DNA of 64,000 nt, from positions 54,591-118,590 of the forward strand of contig JAVBPY010000008.1 in the NCBI GenBank assembly GCA_031549345.1, in the 5' to 3' direction. Shown piece by piece: positions 8,998-16,651 of the stretch (position 1 is the first letter of the stretch; every line of letters begins with the position of its first letter). The stretch comes from CASFRF01 sp031549345 (lineage in GTDB: Bacteria; Verrucomicrobiota; Lentisphaeria; Victivallales; Victivallaceae). The notes under the pieces are model-generated. The model was not told where the DNA came from. It saw nothing but the letters and a program-made list of their open reading frames with translations, and did not search any database. Made by a program: the position numbers and the translations under genes.

Positions 8998-9780
8998 ATG
9001 GGAAAGAAACGCTGCTTTACTTTGATTGAGCTCTTGGTGGTGATTGCGATCATCGCCATTCTCGCTTCGATGCTCCTTCCGGCGCTGAACCGCGCGCGGG
9101 AGCAAGCCAAAAGCATCAAATGCCTTGCGAATCTTAAACAGTTCGGTGTGTATTTCGGCGTATACACGGATACCTACAACGGCTGGATTCATGAATCGCG
9201 CTACAACCACTACACTTTCTCCTCCGCCTCCCGCCCCGCCAACTTCCGCTACTGGCCTGCCTCGTTCACGAAGTTGTACAATCCAAGTCTTCTGAATACC
9301 GGCGACGGCTGGATTACCGCGAAAGGGATGTGGATTTGGCGTTGTCCGTCCAACGAGAAACAGGTCATGCCCTGGAAGGATTCCGGAGGCGAGGTAAACA
9401 ACAGCTACGCAGGAAACGGCCCGAGCGGAACCGGAAACTTTCCGGATACGACGCGTTATCTCGGGAGCCGCGTCAACCGGCAGAAATATCCGGCTCAACT
9501 TTATGCTTTGTTCGACGGCCAGTCGTTTTATGTGGAAGGGCATAAATGGACCGACGACGACAGTGCGACCGAGAAAACCACCGCGGTTCTCGGGGATCAA
9601 TACGGCGCGAAGTATCGGCACAACGATGGCTTGAACATGCTTTTTTCCGACGGACACGCCAAATACAAAAAATACCCCCTCTACAATATGGGGCAGCGCT
9701 CCCCCCTTACCGCCGTTACAAACAACTCACTGCCTTGGACTTCCGCCGGCGAAGGAAAAAGTTTCCAGAACTTTTACTGA
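8998..9780 (+). CDS. Type II pseudopilin-like protein 1 (prepilin N-terminus, H-x-DG family)
   Basis: A 260 aa protein with a class III prepilin signal: short basic leader MGKKRC, then FTLIELLVVIAIIAILASM, where cleavage and N-methylation by a prepilin peptidase would occur before the Phe and Glu5 is present. The mature part has the Lentisphaerae/Planctomycetes-style C-terminal signature LFSDGHAK and ends in QNFY. Such proteins form large paralogous families of unknown role, possibly pseudopilins or surface fibres. The ATG at 8998 has GGAGG five nt upstream; upstream codons in frame lie in the promoter. It is the first of three adjacent paralogues and ends at its own terminator. Confidence 0.85.
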   Translation: MGKKRCFTLIELLVVIAIIAILASMLLPALNRAREQAKSIKCLANLKQFGVYFGVYTDTYNGWIHESRYNHYTFSSASRPANFRYWPASFTKLYNPSLLNTGDGWITAKGMWIWRCPSNEKQVMPWKDSGGEVNNSYAGNGPSGTGNFPDTTRYLGSRVNRQKYPAQLYALFDGQSFYVEGHKWTDDDSATEKTTAVLGDQYGAKYRHNDGLNMLFSDGHAKYKKYPLYNMGQRSPLTAVTNNSLPWTSAGEGKSFQNFY

Positions 9781-9804
9781 TACGCCGCCATTTTCGTTGC
9801 ATTT

Positions 9805-9837
9805 TTCCGTTTTTCACACGAAAAACGGAATTTTTTT
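9805..9837 (+). terminator. Terminator after pseudopilin-like gene 1
   Basis: TTCCGTTTTTC (9805-9815), loop ACAC, GAAAAACGGAA (9820-9830), then seven T. Placed between the first gene and the promoter of the second, it isolates the paralogues transcriptionally. Confidence 0.9.
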
Positions 9838-9850
9838 CCTTGTTTTTTCC

Positions 9851-9879
9851 TTGACATCGCGGCCTTTTTGCACTATACT
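9851..9879 (+). promoter_or_regulatory. Promoter for pseudopilin-like gene 2
   Basis: TTGACA at 9851-9856, 17-bp spacer, TATACT at 9874-9879. The -35 and following bases (TTGACATCGCGGCC) are nearly the same as those at 10734, so the promoter was duplicated with the gene. Confidence 0.85.
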
Positions 9880-9920
9880 TAATAGAGCGGGAAAAATAAT
9901 TATAATAAAGAGGGGTCGTT

Positions 9921-10712
9921 GTGAAAAAAGGCTTGTGGAATTTTACTCTGATTGAACTTCTTGTGGTGATTGCGATCATCGCCATTCTCGCTTCGATGCT
10001 TCTTCCGGCGCTGAATCGCGCACGGGAACAAGCGAAGAGCACCAAGTGTCTTGCCCAGCTCAAGGAGTGGGGCACCTATTTCGGCATGTATGCGGACACT
10101 TCCAACGGCTGGATTCACGAAGCGCGCTACAACGCGTTTTCCTACGACGCCGCAAACCGTCCCTCCAACCGCCTTTGGACGGAGTCGATGACGAAAATGT
10201 TCGCCCCGTCGCGCATCAATGCCAGCTGGGTGTGGCAGAGCGCGACCAATTTCTGGCTTTTCCGCTGTCCGTCCAACACTGCCCAGACAAAGCCGTACGC
10301 AAACTCGGTCGTTCCGGCGGGCTCTCCCTTGGACCTTTACACAAGTTACGCCGGGAACGGCGCGGCGGGAAACGGGGTAAAGCCCGATCCGACGCAGTTC
10401 CTCGGGTGCAAGATCAGCCGTGTGCCGCACCCCTCGCGGCTGTACGCCCTGATGGACGGATCGAACTTCTATCTCGAACCTTACAAGACGCCCGACGCAT
10501 CCGGGGCCGGAATCAGCGGCGCGGGGCCGCAGTACGGCATTATGTACCGTCATTTGGACGGTGCGAACATGCTTTTTGCCGATGGCCACGTGAAGCACCG
10601 CAAGGGATTCATCTGGAACCGCGGCAACGGCTCCGCCACAATGACCCCTGCGGACAACTCGCAGCCGTGGTTCACCCACGGACGCGGGAACAGCATGCAG
10701 AACTTTTACTGA
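9921..10712 (+). CDS. Type II pseudopilin-like protein 2
   Basis: A 263 aa paralogue of the preceding gene. It starts at GTG 9921 with GAGGGG upstream. The leader MKKGLWN precedes FTLIELLVVIAIIAILASM, a prepilin-peptidase site with Glu5. The globular part is more diverged from gene 1 than gene 3 is, but keeps the SNGWIHEARYN block, the CPSNT block, LFADGHVK and the terminal QNFY. It has its own promoter; no terminator is evident before the next promoter. Molecular role unknown; the export route is inferred from the prepilin signal. Confidence 0.85.
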   Translation: MKKGLWNFTLIELLVVIAIIAILASMLLPALNRAREQAKSTKCLAQLKEWGTYFGMYADTSNGWIHEARYNAFSYDAANRPSNRLWTESMTKMFAPSRINASWVWQSATNFWLFRCPSNTAQTKPYANSVVPAGSPLDLYTSYAGNGAAGNGVKPDPTQFLGCKISRVPHPSRLYALMDGSNFYLEPYKTPDASGAGISGAGPQYGIMYRHLDGANMLFADGHVKHRKGFIWNRGNGSATMTPADNSQPWFTHGRGNSMQNFY

Positions 10713-10733
10713 CCCGGCCCCCCCTGCTTTCCC

Positions 10734-10762
10734 TTGACATTGCGGCCGTTCTCCATTATAAT
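10734..10762 (+). promoter_or_regulatory. Consensus sigma-70 promoter for pseudopilin-like gene 3
   Basis: TTGACA at 10734-10739 and TATAAT at 10757-10762 with a 17-bp spacer: full consensus at both hexamers, 21 nt after the stop of gene 2. Confidence 0.9.
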
Positions 10763-10801
10763 TATCCGGAGGCGGAAATAATTATAATAAGGAGGGGCGC
10801 G

Positions 10802-11506
10802 GTGAAAAAAGGTTTGCGGAATTTTACTCTGGTTGAACTTCTTGTGGTGATTGCGATCATCGCAATTCTCGCTTCGATGCTTCTTCCGGCGCTGAGCCGC
10901 GCGCGGGAACAGGCCAAAAGCATTAAATGTCTTGCGCAACTTAAGCAGTTTGGCGTATATTTCGGAATGTATGCCGACACGCATAACGGCTGGATTCACG
11001 AATCGCGCTACAACGCATATACATATTCCTCGGCCAGCCGCGCCAGTGCCCGTTACTGGCCGGCGTCGTTCACGCGCATGTACCAGCCGGGCATTTTGAA
11101 CAACACCGATGGCTGGGTTAGTACGAAAAGCATGTGGATTTGGCGGTGTCCCTCCAATACAAAGCAGGTGATGTCGTGGAAAGATTCCGGCGGGGAGGTG
11201 AACAACAGTTATGCGGGGAATGGGCCGAGCGGAAACGGAAGTTTTCCGGACTCCAGCCGCTTTCTCGGCAGCCTTGTCAGCCGCCAGAAATATCCGGCAA
11301 GGCTGTATGCACTGATGGATGCGTCCTCGTTCTTCCTGGAAGACCATAAGATGGATCCGGACGGCAGCACCGGCGGCGGTCCTTTGTACAGTGTGGTCTA
11401 CCGGCATCTGGACGCCTTCAACATGCTTTTTGCCGACGGACACGCGAAAGCGGGAAGATATCCCCCTCTACAACGCGCGTCTCAACACGAATACGCAACC
11501 GTTTAA
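10802..11506 (+). CDS. Type II pseudopilin-like protein 3, frameshifted near its C-terminus
   Basis: Third tandem paralogue, starting at GTG 10802 behind GGAGGGG. The prepilin helix reads FTLVELLVVIAIIAILASM, and the body is very close to gene 1 (SRYN, SMWIWRCPSNTKQVM, DSGGEVNNSYAGNGPSG). The readable frame ends at 11506 after LFADGHAKAGRYPP. The family C-terminus, ending QNFY, is intact one frame away and stops at 11546. Removing one C from the five-C run at 11462-11466 restores YPLYN as in gene 1. Only the last 14 or so residues differ, so the product may still be made. A sequencing or assembly error is possible. Confidence 0.8.
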   Translation: MKKGLRNFTLVELLVVIAIIAILASMLLPALSRAREQAKSIKCLAQLKQFGVYFGMYADTHNGWIHESRYNAYTYSSASRASARYWPASFTRMYQPGILNNTDGWVSTKSMWIWRCPSNTKQVMSWKDSGGEVNNSYAGNGPSGNGSFPDSSRFLGSLVSRQKYPARLYALMDASSFFLEDHKMDPDGSTGGGPLYSVVYRHLDAFNMLFADGHAKAGRYPPLQRASQHEYATV

Positions 11507-11565
11507 TTCAAACGGCGCGGGCAACAACGTACAGAACTTTTACTGATCGTATTGTCGCGAAAAGA

Positions 11566-11611
11566 TTTTTGGGCCGGCATCTTTCCCATCGGGAAAATGC
11601 CGGCCCAAAAA
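11566..11611. terminator. Long symmetric hairpin after pseudopilin-like gene 3
   Basis: TTTTTGGGCCGGCAT (11566-11580) pairs with ATGCCGGCCCAAAAA (11597-11611); the loop itself contains TTTCCC/GGGAAA. It lies 20 nt after the restored gene 3 stop and has T/A tails on both sides, so it can act in both directions. Confidence 0.75.
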
Positions 11612-11640
11612 GTTTGAAGATTAAAGAAGAGGGCTTGGAG

Positions 11641-11670
11641 AAAACCTTAAGAAAATTTCCTTAAGGTTTT
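11641..11670. terminator. Hairpin at the 3' end of gdhA
   Basis: AAAACCTTAAG (11641-11651) and CTTAAGGTTTT (11660-11670) form an 11-bp stem just after the gdhA stop on the minus strand. It lies between convergent genes and is probably bidirectional together with the 11566 hairpin. Confidence 0.6.
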
Positions 11671-11678
11671 TCCGGCGC

Positions 11679-13019
11679 TCAGACGCCTTGGTCGATCATC
11701 GCATCGGCCACTTTGCGGAAGCCGGCGATGTTGGCGCCCATGACGTAGTTGTCCGGCTCGCCGAATTCCGTCGCGGCGTTGCGCGCGGCGGCGTGGATGT
11801 TGATCATGATGCCGCGCAGCTTGGCGTCCACTTCTTCGCGGCTCCAGGACAATCGCATCGCGTTTTGGCTCATTTCCAGCCCGCTTGTGGCGACACCGCC
11901 GGCGTTGGACGCCTTGCCGGGGGCGAAGAGAACTTTGTTTGCAAGGAGGAGCTCCGTCGCATCCATGGTCGTCGGCATGTTCGCGCCTTCGGCGACAACG
12001 CGGACGCCGCCCGCGACCAACGCCTTCGCGTCGTCGAGATGCAGTTCATTCTGGGTGGCGCAGGGGAGCGCCACGTCCGCGTTCGTCAGCTGCCACGGGC
12101 GCTTGCCTTCAAAATACTTCGCGGAGGGGAACGCCTTCACGTACTCCGCGATTCGGCCGCGGCGGATATTTTTGAGTTCCTGGACGAAGGCGAACTTTTC
12201 GCCGCAGATGCCCTCTTCGTCGATAATTGTTCCGTTGGAGTCGGAGAGGGAGAGGACTTTGGCGCCCAACTGCGTCGCCTTCTGGCAGGCGTATTGTGCT
12301 ACGTTCCCGGAGCCGGACACCAGCACGCGTCGTCCTTCCAGGTCTTCCTTGCGGGTTTTGAGCATTTCGATGGCGAAGTAGACACAGCCAAAGCCGGTCG
12401 CTTCCGGACGGATCAGGCTGCCGCCCCAGTTGAGTCCCTTGCCGGTGAGGACCGACTGGTGGGCGTTCACGATTTTCTTGTACTGCCCGAAGAAGTAGCC
12501 GATTTCACGTGCTCCGACGCCGATGTCGCCGGCAGGAACATCGGTATCCGGGCCGATATGGCGGTAGAGTTCGCGCATGAAGTTCTGGCAGAAGGTCATC
12601 ACTTCGCGTTCGGATTTTCCCTTCGGATCGAAGTCGCTTCCGCCTTTTCCGCCGCCCATCGGGAGGGTGGTCAGGCTGTTCTTGAAGGTCTGCTCGAAGC
12701 CGAGGAACTTCAGGATTCCAAGGTTGACCGAAGGATGGAAGCGGATGCCGCCTTTGTAGGGGCCGATGGCGCTGTTGAATTGGATCCGGTAGCCGGTGTT
12801 CACCTGGATTTCACCTTTGTCGTCGGTCCAGGGAACCTGGAAGACGATGCTGCGTTCCGGAACGACCATGCGCTCGAGGATTTTGTACTTCCGGTAGCGG
12901 GGCTGGACTTCAAGCATTTTTCCCAGGGAGGCGAGGACTTCCGTTACGCTCTGAATGAATTCAGGCTCGTGGGTGTGGCTCCGGCGGACGGAGTCGAGAA
13001 CGTCTTGTGCATAGCTCAT
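11679..13019 (-). CDS. gdhA: NADP-type glutamate dehydrogenase
   Basis: Catalyses 2-oxoglutarate + NH4+ + NAD(P)H to glutamate in the cytoplasm, the ammonium assimilation route. Its 446 aa length is that of the hexameric bacterial GdhA. Visible hallmarks are the substrate-binding NTGYRIQFNSAIGPYKGG (about residue 73), the catalytic-lysine loop PMGGGKGGSDFDPKG (about 122), PAGDIGVGAREIGY (about 162) and a Rossmann GSGNVAQYA (about 237). It is monocistronic, flanked by terminators. No strong ribosome site precedes the ATG. NADP preference is inferred from overall similarity to the GdhA group, not from a decisive residue. Confidence 0.95.
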   Translation of the reverse strand: MSYAQDVLDSVRRSHTHEPEFIQSVTEVLASLGKMLEVQPRYRKYKILERMVVPERSIVFQVPWTDDKGEIQVNTGYRIQFNSAIGPYKGGIRFHPSVNLGILKFLGFEQTFKNSLTTLPMGGGKGGSDFDPKGKSEREVMTFCQNFMRELYRHIGPDTDVPAGDIGVGAREIGYFFGQYKKIVNAHQSVLTGKGLNWGGSLIRPEATGFGCVYFAIEMLKTRKEDLEGRRVLVSGSGNVAQYACQKATQLGAKVLSLSDSNGTIIDEEGICGEKFAFVQELKNIRRGRIAEYVKAFPSAKYFEGKRPWQLTNADVALPCATQNELHLDDAKALVAGGVRVVAEGANMPTTMDATELLLANKVLFAPGKASNAGGVATSGLEMSQNAMRLSWSREEVDAKLRGIMINIHAAARNAATEFGEPDNYVMGANIAGFRKVADAMIDQGV

Positions 13020-13077
13020 GATTGTATCGATGCCTTTTGGTTTAGGTTACCAGGAAGTGAAGCAGGAAGCGTGCCAT

Positions 13078-13114
13078 AAAAAAGCGGAGGAAGTCCGCCG
13101 ATTCCTCCGCTTTT
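13078..13114 (-). terminator. Terminator of the beta-mannosidase-like gene
   Basis: Minus-strand stem AAAAGCGGAGGAA / TTCCTCCGCTTTT (arms 13102-13114 and 13080-13092, 9-nt loop) followed by a six-T run (13083-13078). It separates this gene from gdhA. Confidence 0.85.
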
Positions 13115-13156
13115 ATGTGACATTATTGGAAGATTGGGTGAATCATTCCATTTTTG

Positions 13157-15052
13157 TCATTTTGCGGCAAGCAATTTTGTCAAACGTTTGACAGCCGGTT
13201 TGGGAGATCCGTCAAATTCCAGGAGCGATGTGTTCAGTGTGCATGGGAACGAATCGTGCCCCATCCAGAGGATAATTCCGCCGATGGCCGGGAACCGGCG
13301 CAATGCGGCGGCGACGGCCAATTCCAGCGCATCGGCCTGGCGTTCGCGGCTCCAATGGGCGTATTCTTCCAATGAAAGGGGCTTGCGGCCGAATTGCTTT
13401 TCGAAAGCCGCCGTTTCGAGCCACCAACCGAAGCGGCGGTAATAGGGGTTTTCCATGGAGATATCGGCGGGATCGAACGAACCTGCATAATGGCGGATCA
13501 TTTCCGGGGAGGACGCGCCGGGCGCGCCGACTTCGCTGCGGAACAACGCATCGTCGTTCGTCCAATATTTCTGTGCGTCTTCAGGCAGGGTCCAGGGGCC
13601 GTGCACGTCATGATGCAGCCCTTGGCCGTACTCGGAAGCCTTGGCCATGAAACGCGGACCGGAGCTGGATGTGGGAAGAAAACGCCGCGCGGGGTCTTCG
13701 GCACGGACGACATTGTTCAGCGCGCCGAGTGCCGGGTGGGTATTGTCGAGGGGTTTTCCCGCGCCCGGTCCGCCATCCGGGTTGGTTTGGAGCTCGTTCC
13801 CCCCGCAATAAACAAACAGCGATGGGCGGTGCCGGTGGCGTTGAATGTAGCTGCGGGCGATGGCGCAAAGCCCGGCGATGTACGGCGCATCGGACGGTGG
13901 AACGTTATCGGGCCCGGAGCTGGAAAGGGGGAACTCAAGCCAGAGGAGGAGCCCGAGTTCGTCGCAAAGATCAAACAAACATTCGTGTTCCGCGAATCCG
14001 CCGCCCCAGATGCGGATGGTATTTACGCCCATGCGTTTGTAGGTGAGCAGGCGGCTTTCGTAGTCGGCCTTTGTCAGGTCCGCGAAGTTCGGGCGGATCG
14101 GCGTCCAGTTGATGCCGAAGAGGAATGTCGGGACTTTGTTGATGCGGCAGAGCCACGCTTCCGCCCCCGCCGGCGCACCCGGATTCATGGTGAAGTCAAG
14201 GGAACGGAAGCCGATCCGGCGCTCGATGCGATCGCACAAGAGTCCTTCCGCGTCGTAGAGCTCCGCCTCCAGGCGGTAGAGGCGGGGGGAAATCGGCGCC
14301 CAGCGCGAAACGGCGCCGGGATCCAGGGCCACGCCGCGCCGCATTTCCTCTGCGGAAAATTCTCCGAGAAAACGTCCGTCCAGGCGAAGGGATGTGCGGC
14401 CGTTTCCGGCAAGTTCCGGCAGCGTCAGGGCGATGCGGTTTTCCGCAACGTGGAGTTTCGGACAGCCAAGTTGGTTTTCGTCCGCAATCTCCAGCTCCAC
14501 ACGTCCCCACACGCCGATTTGGACCGTGCGCGGGATCCAGTCCCATACATAATTGAAGCGCGGTTTCCAGTCGCGGATTTTGCTCGAATAATAGGGGCTC
14601 CCCAGGTGGCGTGGAGGGGGAAAGAAGATGATTTCCAGTGTCGCGTCCTCCCCGTTGCCCTCCGGAAGTTCAAAGACGGACGGAGTGAAAGAGTTGTTGA
14701 ATTCACCGATCGGTTTTCTGCCGAGGAGAATCACGCCGTTCCCATCCAATCCCGCACAGTGGAGAGAGATTTTTTTTCCCGCCGGGCGCCAATCGGCCGG
14801 CAGGGTCGCGCTGAACATCCAATCGCGGTTTTCCACCCATTCGGCCAGGCGGGAGTCCAGACCGTAATTCCAGTCCGCGATTTCCCCTGCTTCCAGAAGG
14901 AGGCGCTGTACCGAAGCCGGGATGCGGGCCGGAAGCGGAGCGATTTCCGGCTTGACGTCCAGGACAAGTTCCATGGTACGCCCCATGGACCAGGAGCTCG
15001 GGATATAGCCGGAGAGTTGCCAGTCGAGCGCCGCGAGATCGTATTTCCGCAT
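13157..15052 (-). CDS. Beta-mannosidase-like glycoside hydrolase family 2 protein
   Basis: A 631 aa GH2 enzyme, likely cleaving terminal beta-mannosides or related sugars in the cytoplasm, since no signal peptide is present. The N-terminal jelly roll has the GH2 segment WMFSATLPADW; an immunoglobulin-like domain follows; the TIM barrel starts near FLFGINWTPI. Diagnostic beta-mannosidase motifs are IRIWGGGFAEHECLFDLCDELGLLLW, the acid/base Glu in CGGNELQ, and the nucleophile candidate Glu in SEVGAPG. It is shorter than typical beta-mannosidases of about 850 aa, lacking the C-terminal beta domain. The frame is open to 15169, but the start at 15052 has AGGAAAG 9 nt upstream and yields the family N-terminus. 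Confidence 0.82.
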   Translation of the reverse strand: MRKYDLAALDWQLSGYIPSSWSMGRTMELVLDVKPEIAPLPARIPASVQRLLLEAGEIADWNYGLDSRLAEWVENRDWMFSATLPADWRPAGKKISLHCAGLDGNGVILLGRKPIGEFNNSFTPSVFELPEGNGEDATLEIIFFPPPRHLGSPYYSSKIRDWKPRFNYVWDWIPRTVQIGVWGRVELEIADENQLGCPKLHVAENRIALTLPELAGNGRTSLRLDGRFLGEFSAEEMRRGVALDPGAVSRWAPISPRLYRLEAELYDAEGLLCDRIERRIGFRSLDFTMNPGAPAGAEAWLCRINKVPTFLFGINWTPIRPNFADLTKADYESRLLTYKRMGVNTIRIWGGGFAEHECLFDLCDELGLLLWLEFPLSSSGPDNVPPSDAPYIAGLCAIARSYIQRHRHRPSLFVYCGGNELQTNPDGGPGAGKPLDNTHPALGALNNVVRAEDPARRFLPTSSSGPRFMAKASEYGQGLHHDVHGPWTLPEDAQKYWTNDDALFRSEVGAPGASSPEMIRHYAGSFDPADISMENPYYRRFGWWLETAAFEKQFGRKPLSLEEYAHWSRERQADALELAVAAALRRFPAIGGIILWMGHDSFPCTLNTSLLEFDGSPKPAVKRLTKLLAAK

Positions 15053-15080
15053 GATTTTTATCTTTCCTTGGGTTTTTGTT

Positions 15081-15108
15081 AATATATCGATGCGAAAGCA
15101 ATTTGCAA
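15081..15108 (-). promoter_or_regulatory. Leftward promoter of the GH2 gene
   Basis: Minus strand: TTGCAA (15108-15103), 16-bp spacer, TATATT (15086-15081). The -35 is the same palindromic hexamer used by the rightward promoter. Confidence 0.55.
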
Positions 15109-15131
15109 ACCGGAAATCGACGGTATATATT
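15103..15131 (+). promoter_or_regulatory. Rightward promoter of the GT-C-like gene
   Basis: TTGCAA (15103-15108), 17-bp spacer, TATATT (15126-15131), 36 nt before the ATG at 15168. Confidence 0.6.
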
Positions 15132-15167
15132 TCCCTGTCAGAGGGTAACCCATATTTCGAGGTTTTC

Positions 15168-16595
15168 ATGTTGCCTGTTTTGCGCCGTCGCCGCGCCGCG
15201 CTTTTTGCCGGACTCGCGCTTCTTATGTTTGTCGCGCTCCTTTATACCCATGCCGATGTAACGCTCGCCGGCAACGGGGCCAGTCGTTTCGGTATGACGC
15301 AGGCATTGGCCGAACAAGGTACGCTTGCGCTCGAAAACACCGATTTCCGCAGCGTGGACACCATTCAGCGGAACGGGCACATCTATTCCGACAAGCCGCC
15401 CATGCTGAGCATTCTTGCGGCGGTGTTCTGGAGCATCCCCCACCGCGTCCTCGGATTGAATTTCCACGACAATTATGGGCTGGGTGTCTACCTGGTCAAC
15501 CTTGTCCTTTTCGGCGGAACCAATCTTCTTTTGTTTTGCGTATTTTTCCGCTGCCTCCGGCGCAACAGTCGTTTGAGCAGCCCGATGATCCTCGGATGGG
15601 GCCTTGCCCTGACGCTGGGGACATGGGTGTTCAGCTACTCGGTTACATTCAACAACCACACCCCGGCGGCGCTTGCGGGGATGTTCTTGTTCGCCCTTTT
15701 GCTGGCGGATGAACGCGCCCCATCCCGAAAGTTGGCCGCATGGGCCGGATTGACCGTCGGCATGGCCTTTTCGTTCGATATTCCCACGGGGCTTTTTTTC
15801 GGCATTTCCGGCGGTGTTTATTTTCTCGCTTCGCGCCGTTGGCGCGATCTGGCGGCGTACTGCGGCGGCGGCGGTGCCGTAGTGGCGGTCCTTCTCTTCA
15901 TCGGCTGGATCGCGTATGGGACGGTCTTGCCGCTCTACATCGCCGGAGGAACTTACGGCGTGGGAACAGGACACCTCGACAAACCGTTTTTGGGGTATTT
16001 TTTCAATACGCTCCTTGGCCATCGCGGATTGTTCTCCTACCAGGGGCTCCTTCTGCTTCTACCCTTCGCGCTGTTTCTGGACAAGCGGTGGCTCCGTCGC
16101 CGGGCGGAGTGGATGATTCTCGCCGGAACGGCGGCGCTGGTTCTTTTTTACTGCGCCCAGACCAACGAATACGGCGGCTGGGCGTATGGATTCCGTTACC
16201 TGATTCCGGTGATCCCGATCTGGTTTTATTTCATCGCCCGTGTTTTTGGGGAGAAGAGGCGTTTTCGCCGCGCGGCTTGGGCGATTCTCCCCCTCGGCGC
16301 GGCGGGGTTGATCGCGGCGTTCGTCGGCGCGTACGAACCGTTCTGCTGCGCCTACGAGGGGAGCCGGACGGGGCCGAACGAGGCCTGTTACGCCATCCGG
16401 AGCACCTTCATGAGCAACCTGCTGGCCCGCGAGTACGAGAGAAACCCGGACGGGGCCGCCGTGCGTTTCCTGGTTTCTCATTACTCCCCGCGCCTGGCAT
16501 ACCGTTCTTTGGAAGCGTCGTACACCAACCGGAAGGACGTTGGAATGCTGAAACAACTCAAGGAGCATGTGGAATCCGGGGTTGTAAAAAAGTGA
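15168..16595 (+). CDS. Polytopic membrane protein, GT-C glycosyltransferase-like
   Basis: A 475 aa inner-membrane protein with about ten hydrophobic helices. The first extracytoplasmic loop carries YSDKPPMLSI, the DKPP pattern common in ArnT/GT39-type GT-C transferases that use polyprenyl-linked sugars, preceded by an acidic residue-containing loop (LALENTDFRS). GYGGWAYGFRYLIPVIP-type sequence near the C-terminal third also recurs in such proteins. The donor and acceptor cannot be told. The ATG at 15168 has GAGG six nt upstream; an in-frame upstream extension would overlap the divergent promoters. Transferase activity is an inference. Confidence 0.6.
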   Translation: MLPVLRRRRAALFAGLALLMFVALLYTHADVTLAGNGASRFGMTQALAEQGTLALENTDFRSVDTIQRNGHIYSDKPPMLSILAAVFWSIPHRVLGLNFHDNYGLGVYLVNLVLFGGTNLLLFCVFFRCLRRNSRLSSPMILGWGLALTLGTWVFSYSVTFNNHTPAALAGMFLFALLLADERAPSRKLAAWAGLTVGMAFSFDIPTGLFFGISGGVYFLASRRWRDLAAYCGGGGAVVAVLLFIGWIAYGTVLPLYIAGGTYGVGTGHLDKPFLGYFFNTLLGHRGLFSYQGLLLLLPFALFLDKRWLRRRAEWMILAGTAALVLFYCAQTNEYGGWAYGFRYLIPVIPIWFYFIARVFGEKRRFRRAAWAILPLGAAGLIAAFVGAYEPFCCAYEGSRTGPNEACYAIRSTFMSNLLAREYERNPDGAAVRFLVSHYSPRLAYRSLEASYTNRKDVGMLKQLKEHVESGVVKK

Positions 16596-16609
16596 AGCGA
16601 TGATATATT
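16582..16609 (+). promoter_or_regulatory. Possible purM promoter
   Basis: TTGTAA (16582-16587), 16-bp spacer, TATATT (16604-16609). It starts inside the last codons of the upstream gene; read-through from that gene is an alternative. Confidence 0.35.
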
Positions 16610-16651
16610 TTAAGGTACAGTTTTTTCACCTTATTTTTTGAGAGGATGCAA

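Larger units (their letters stand above)
9851..10911 (+). repeat. Duplicated promoter, leader and prepilin-encoding block
   Basis: Two copies, at about 9851-10035 and 10734-10916, share the -35 region (TTGACAT-GCGGCC), an AT-rich leader with AATAATTATAATAA, a GAGGGG ribosome site, a GTG start with GTGAAAAAAGG, and almost identical DNA through the membrane-helix codons. Similarity drops in the globular part. The gene 1 prepilin block at about 9016-9110 is close but has a different leader. Confidence 0.8.
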
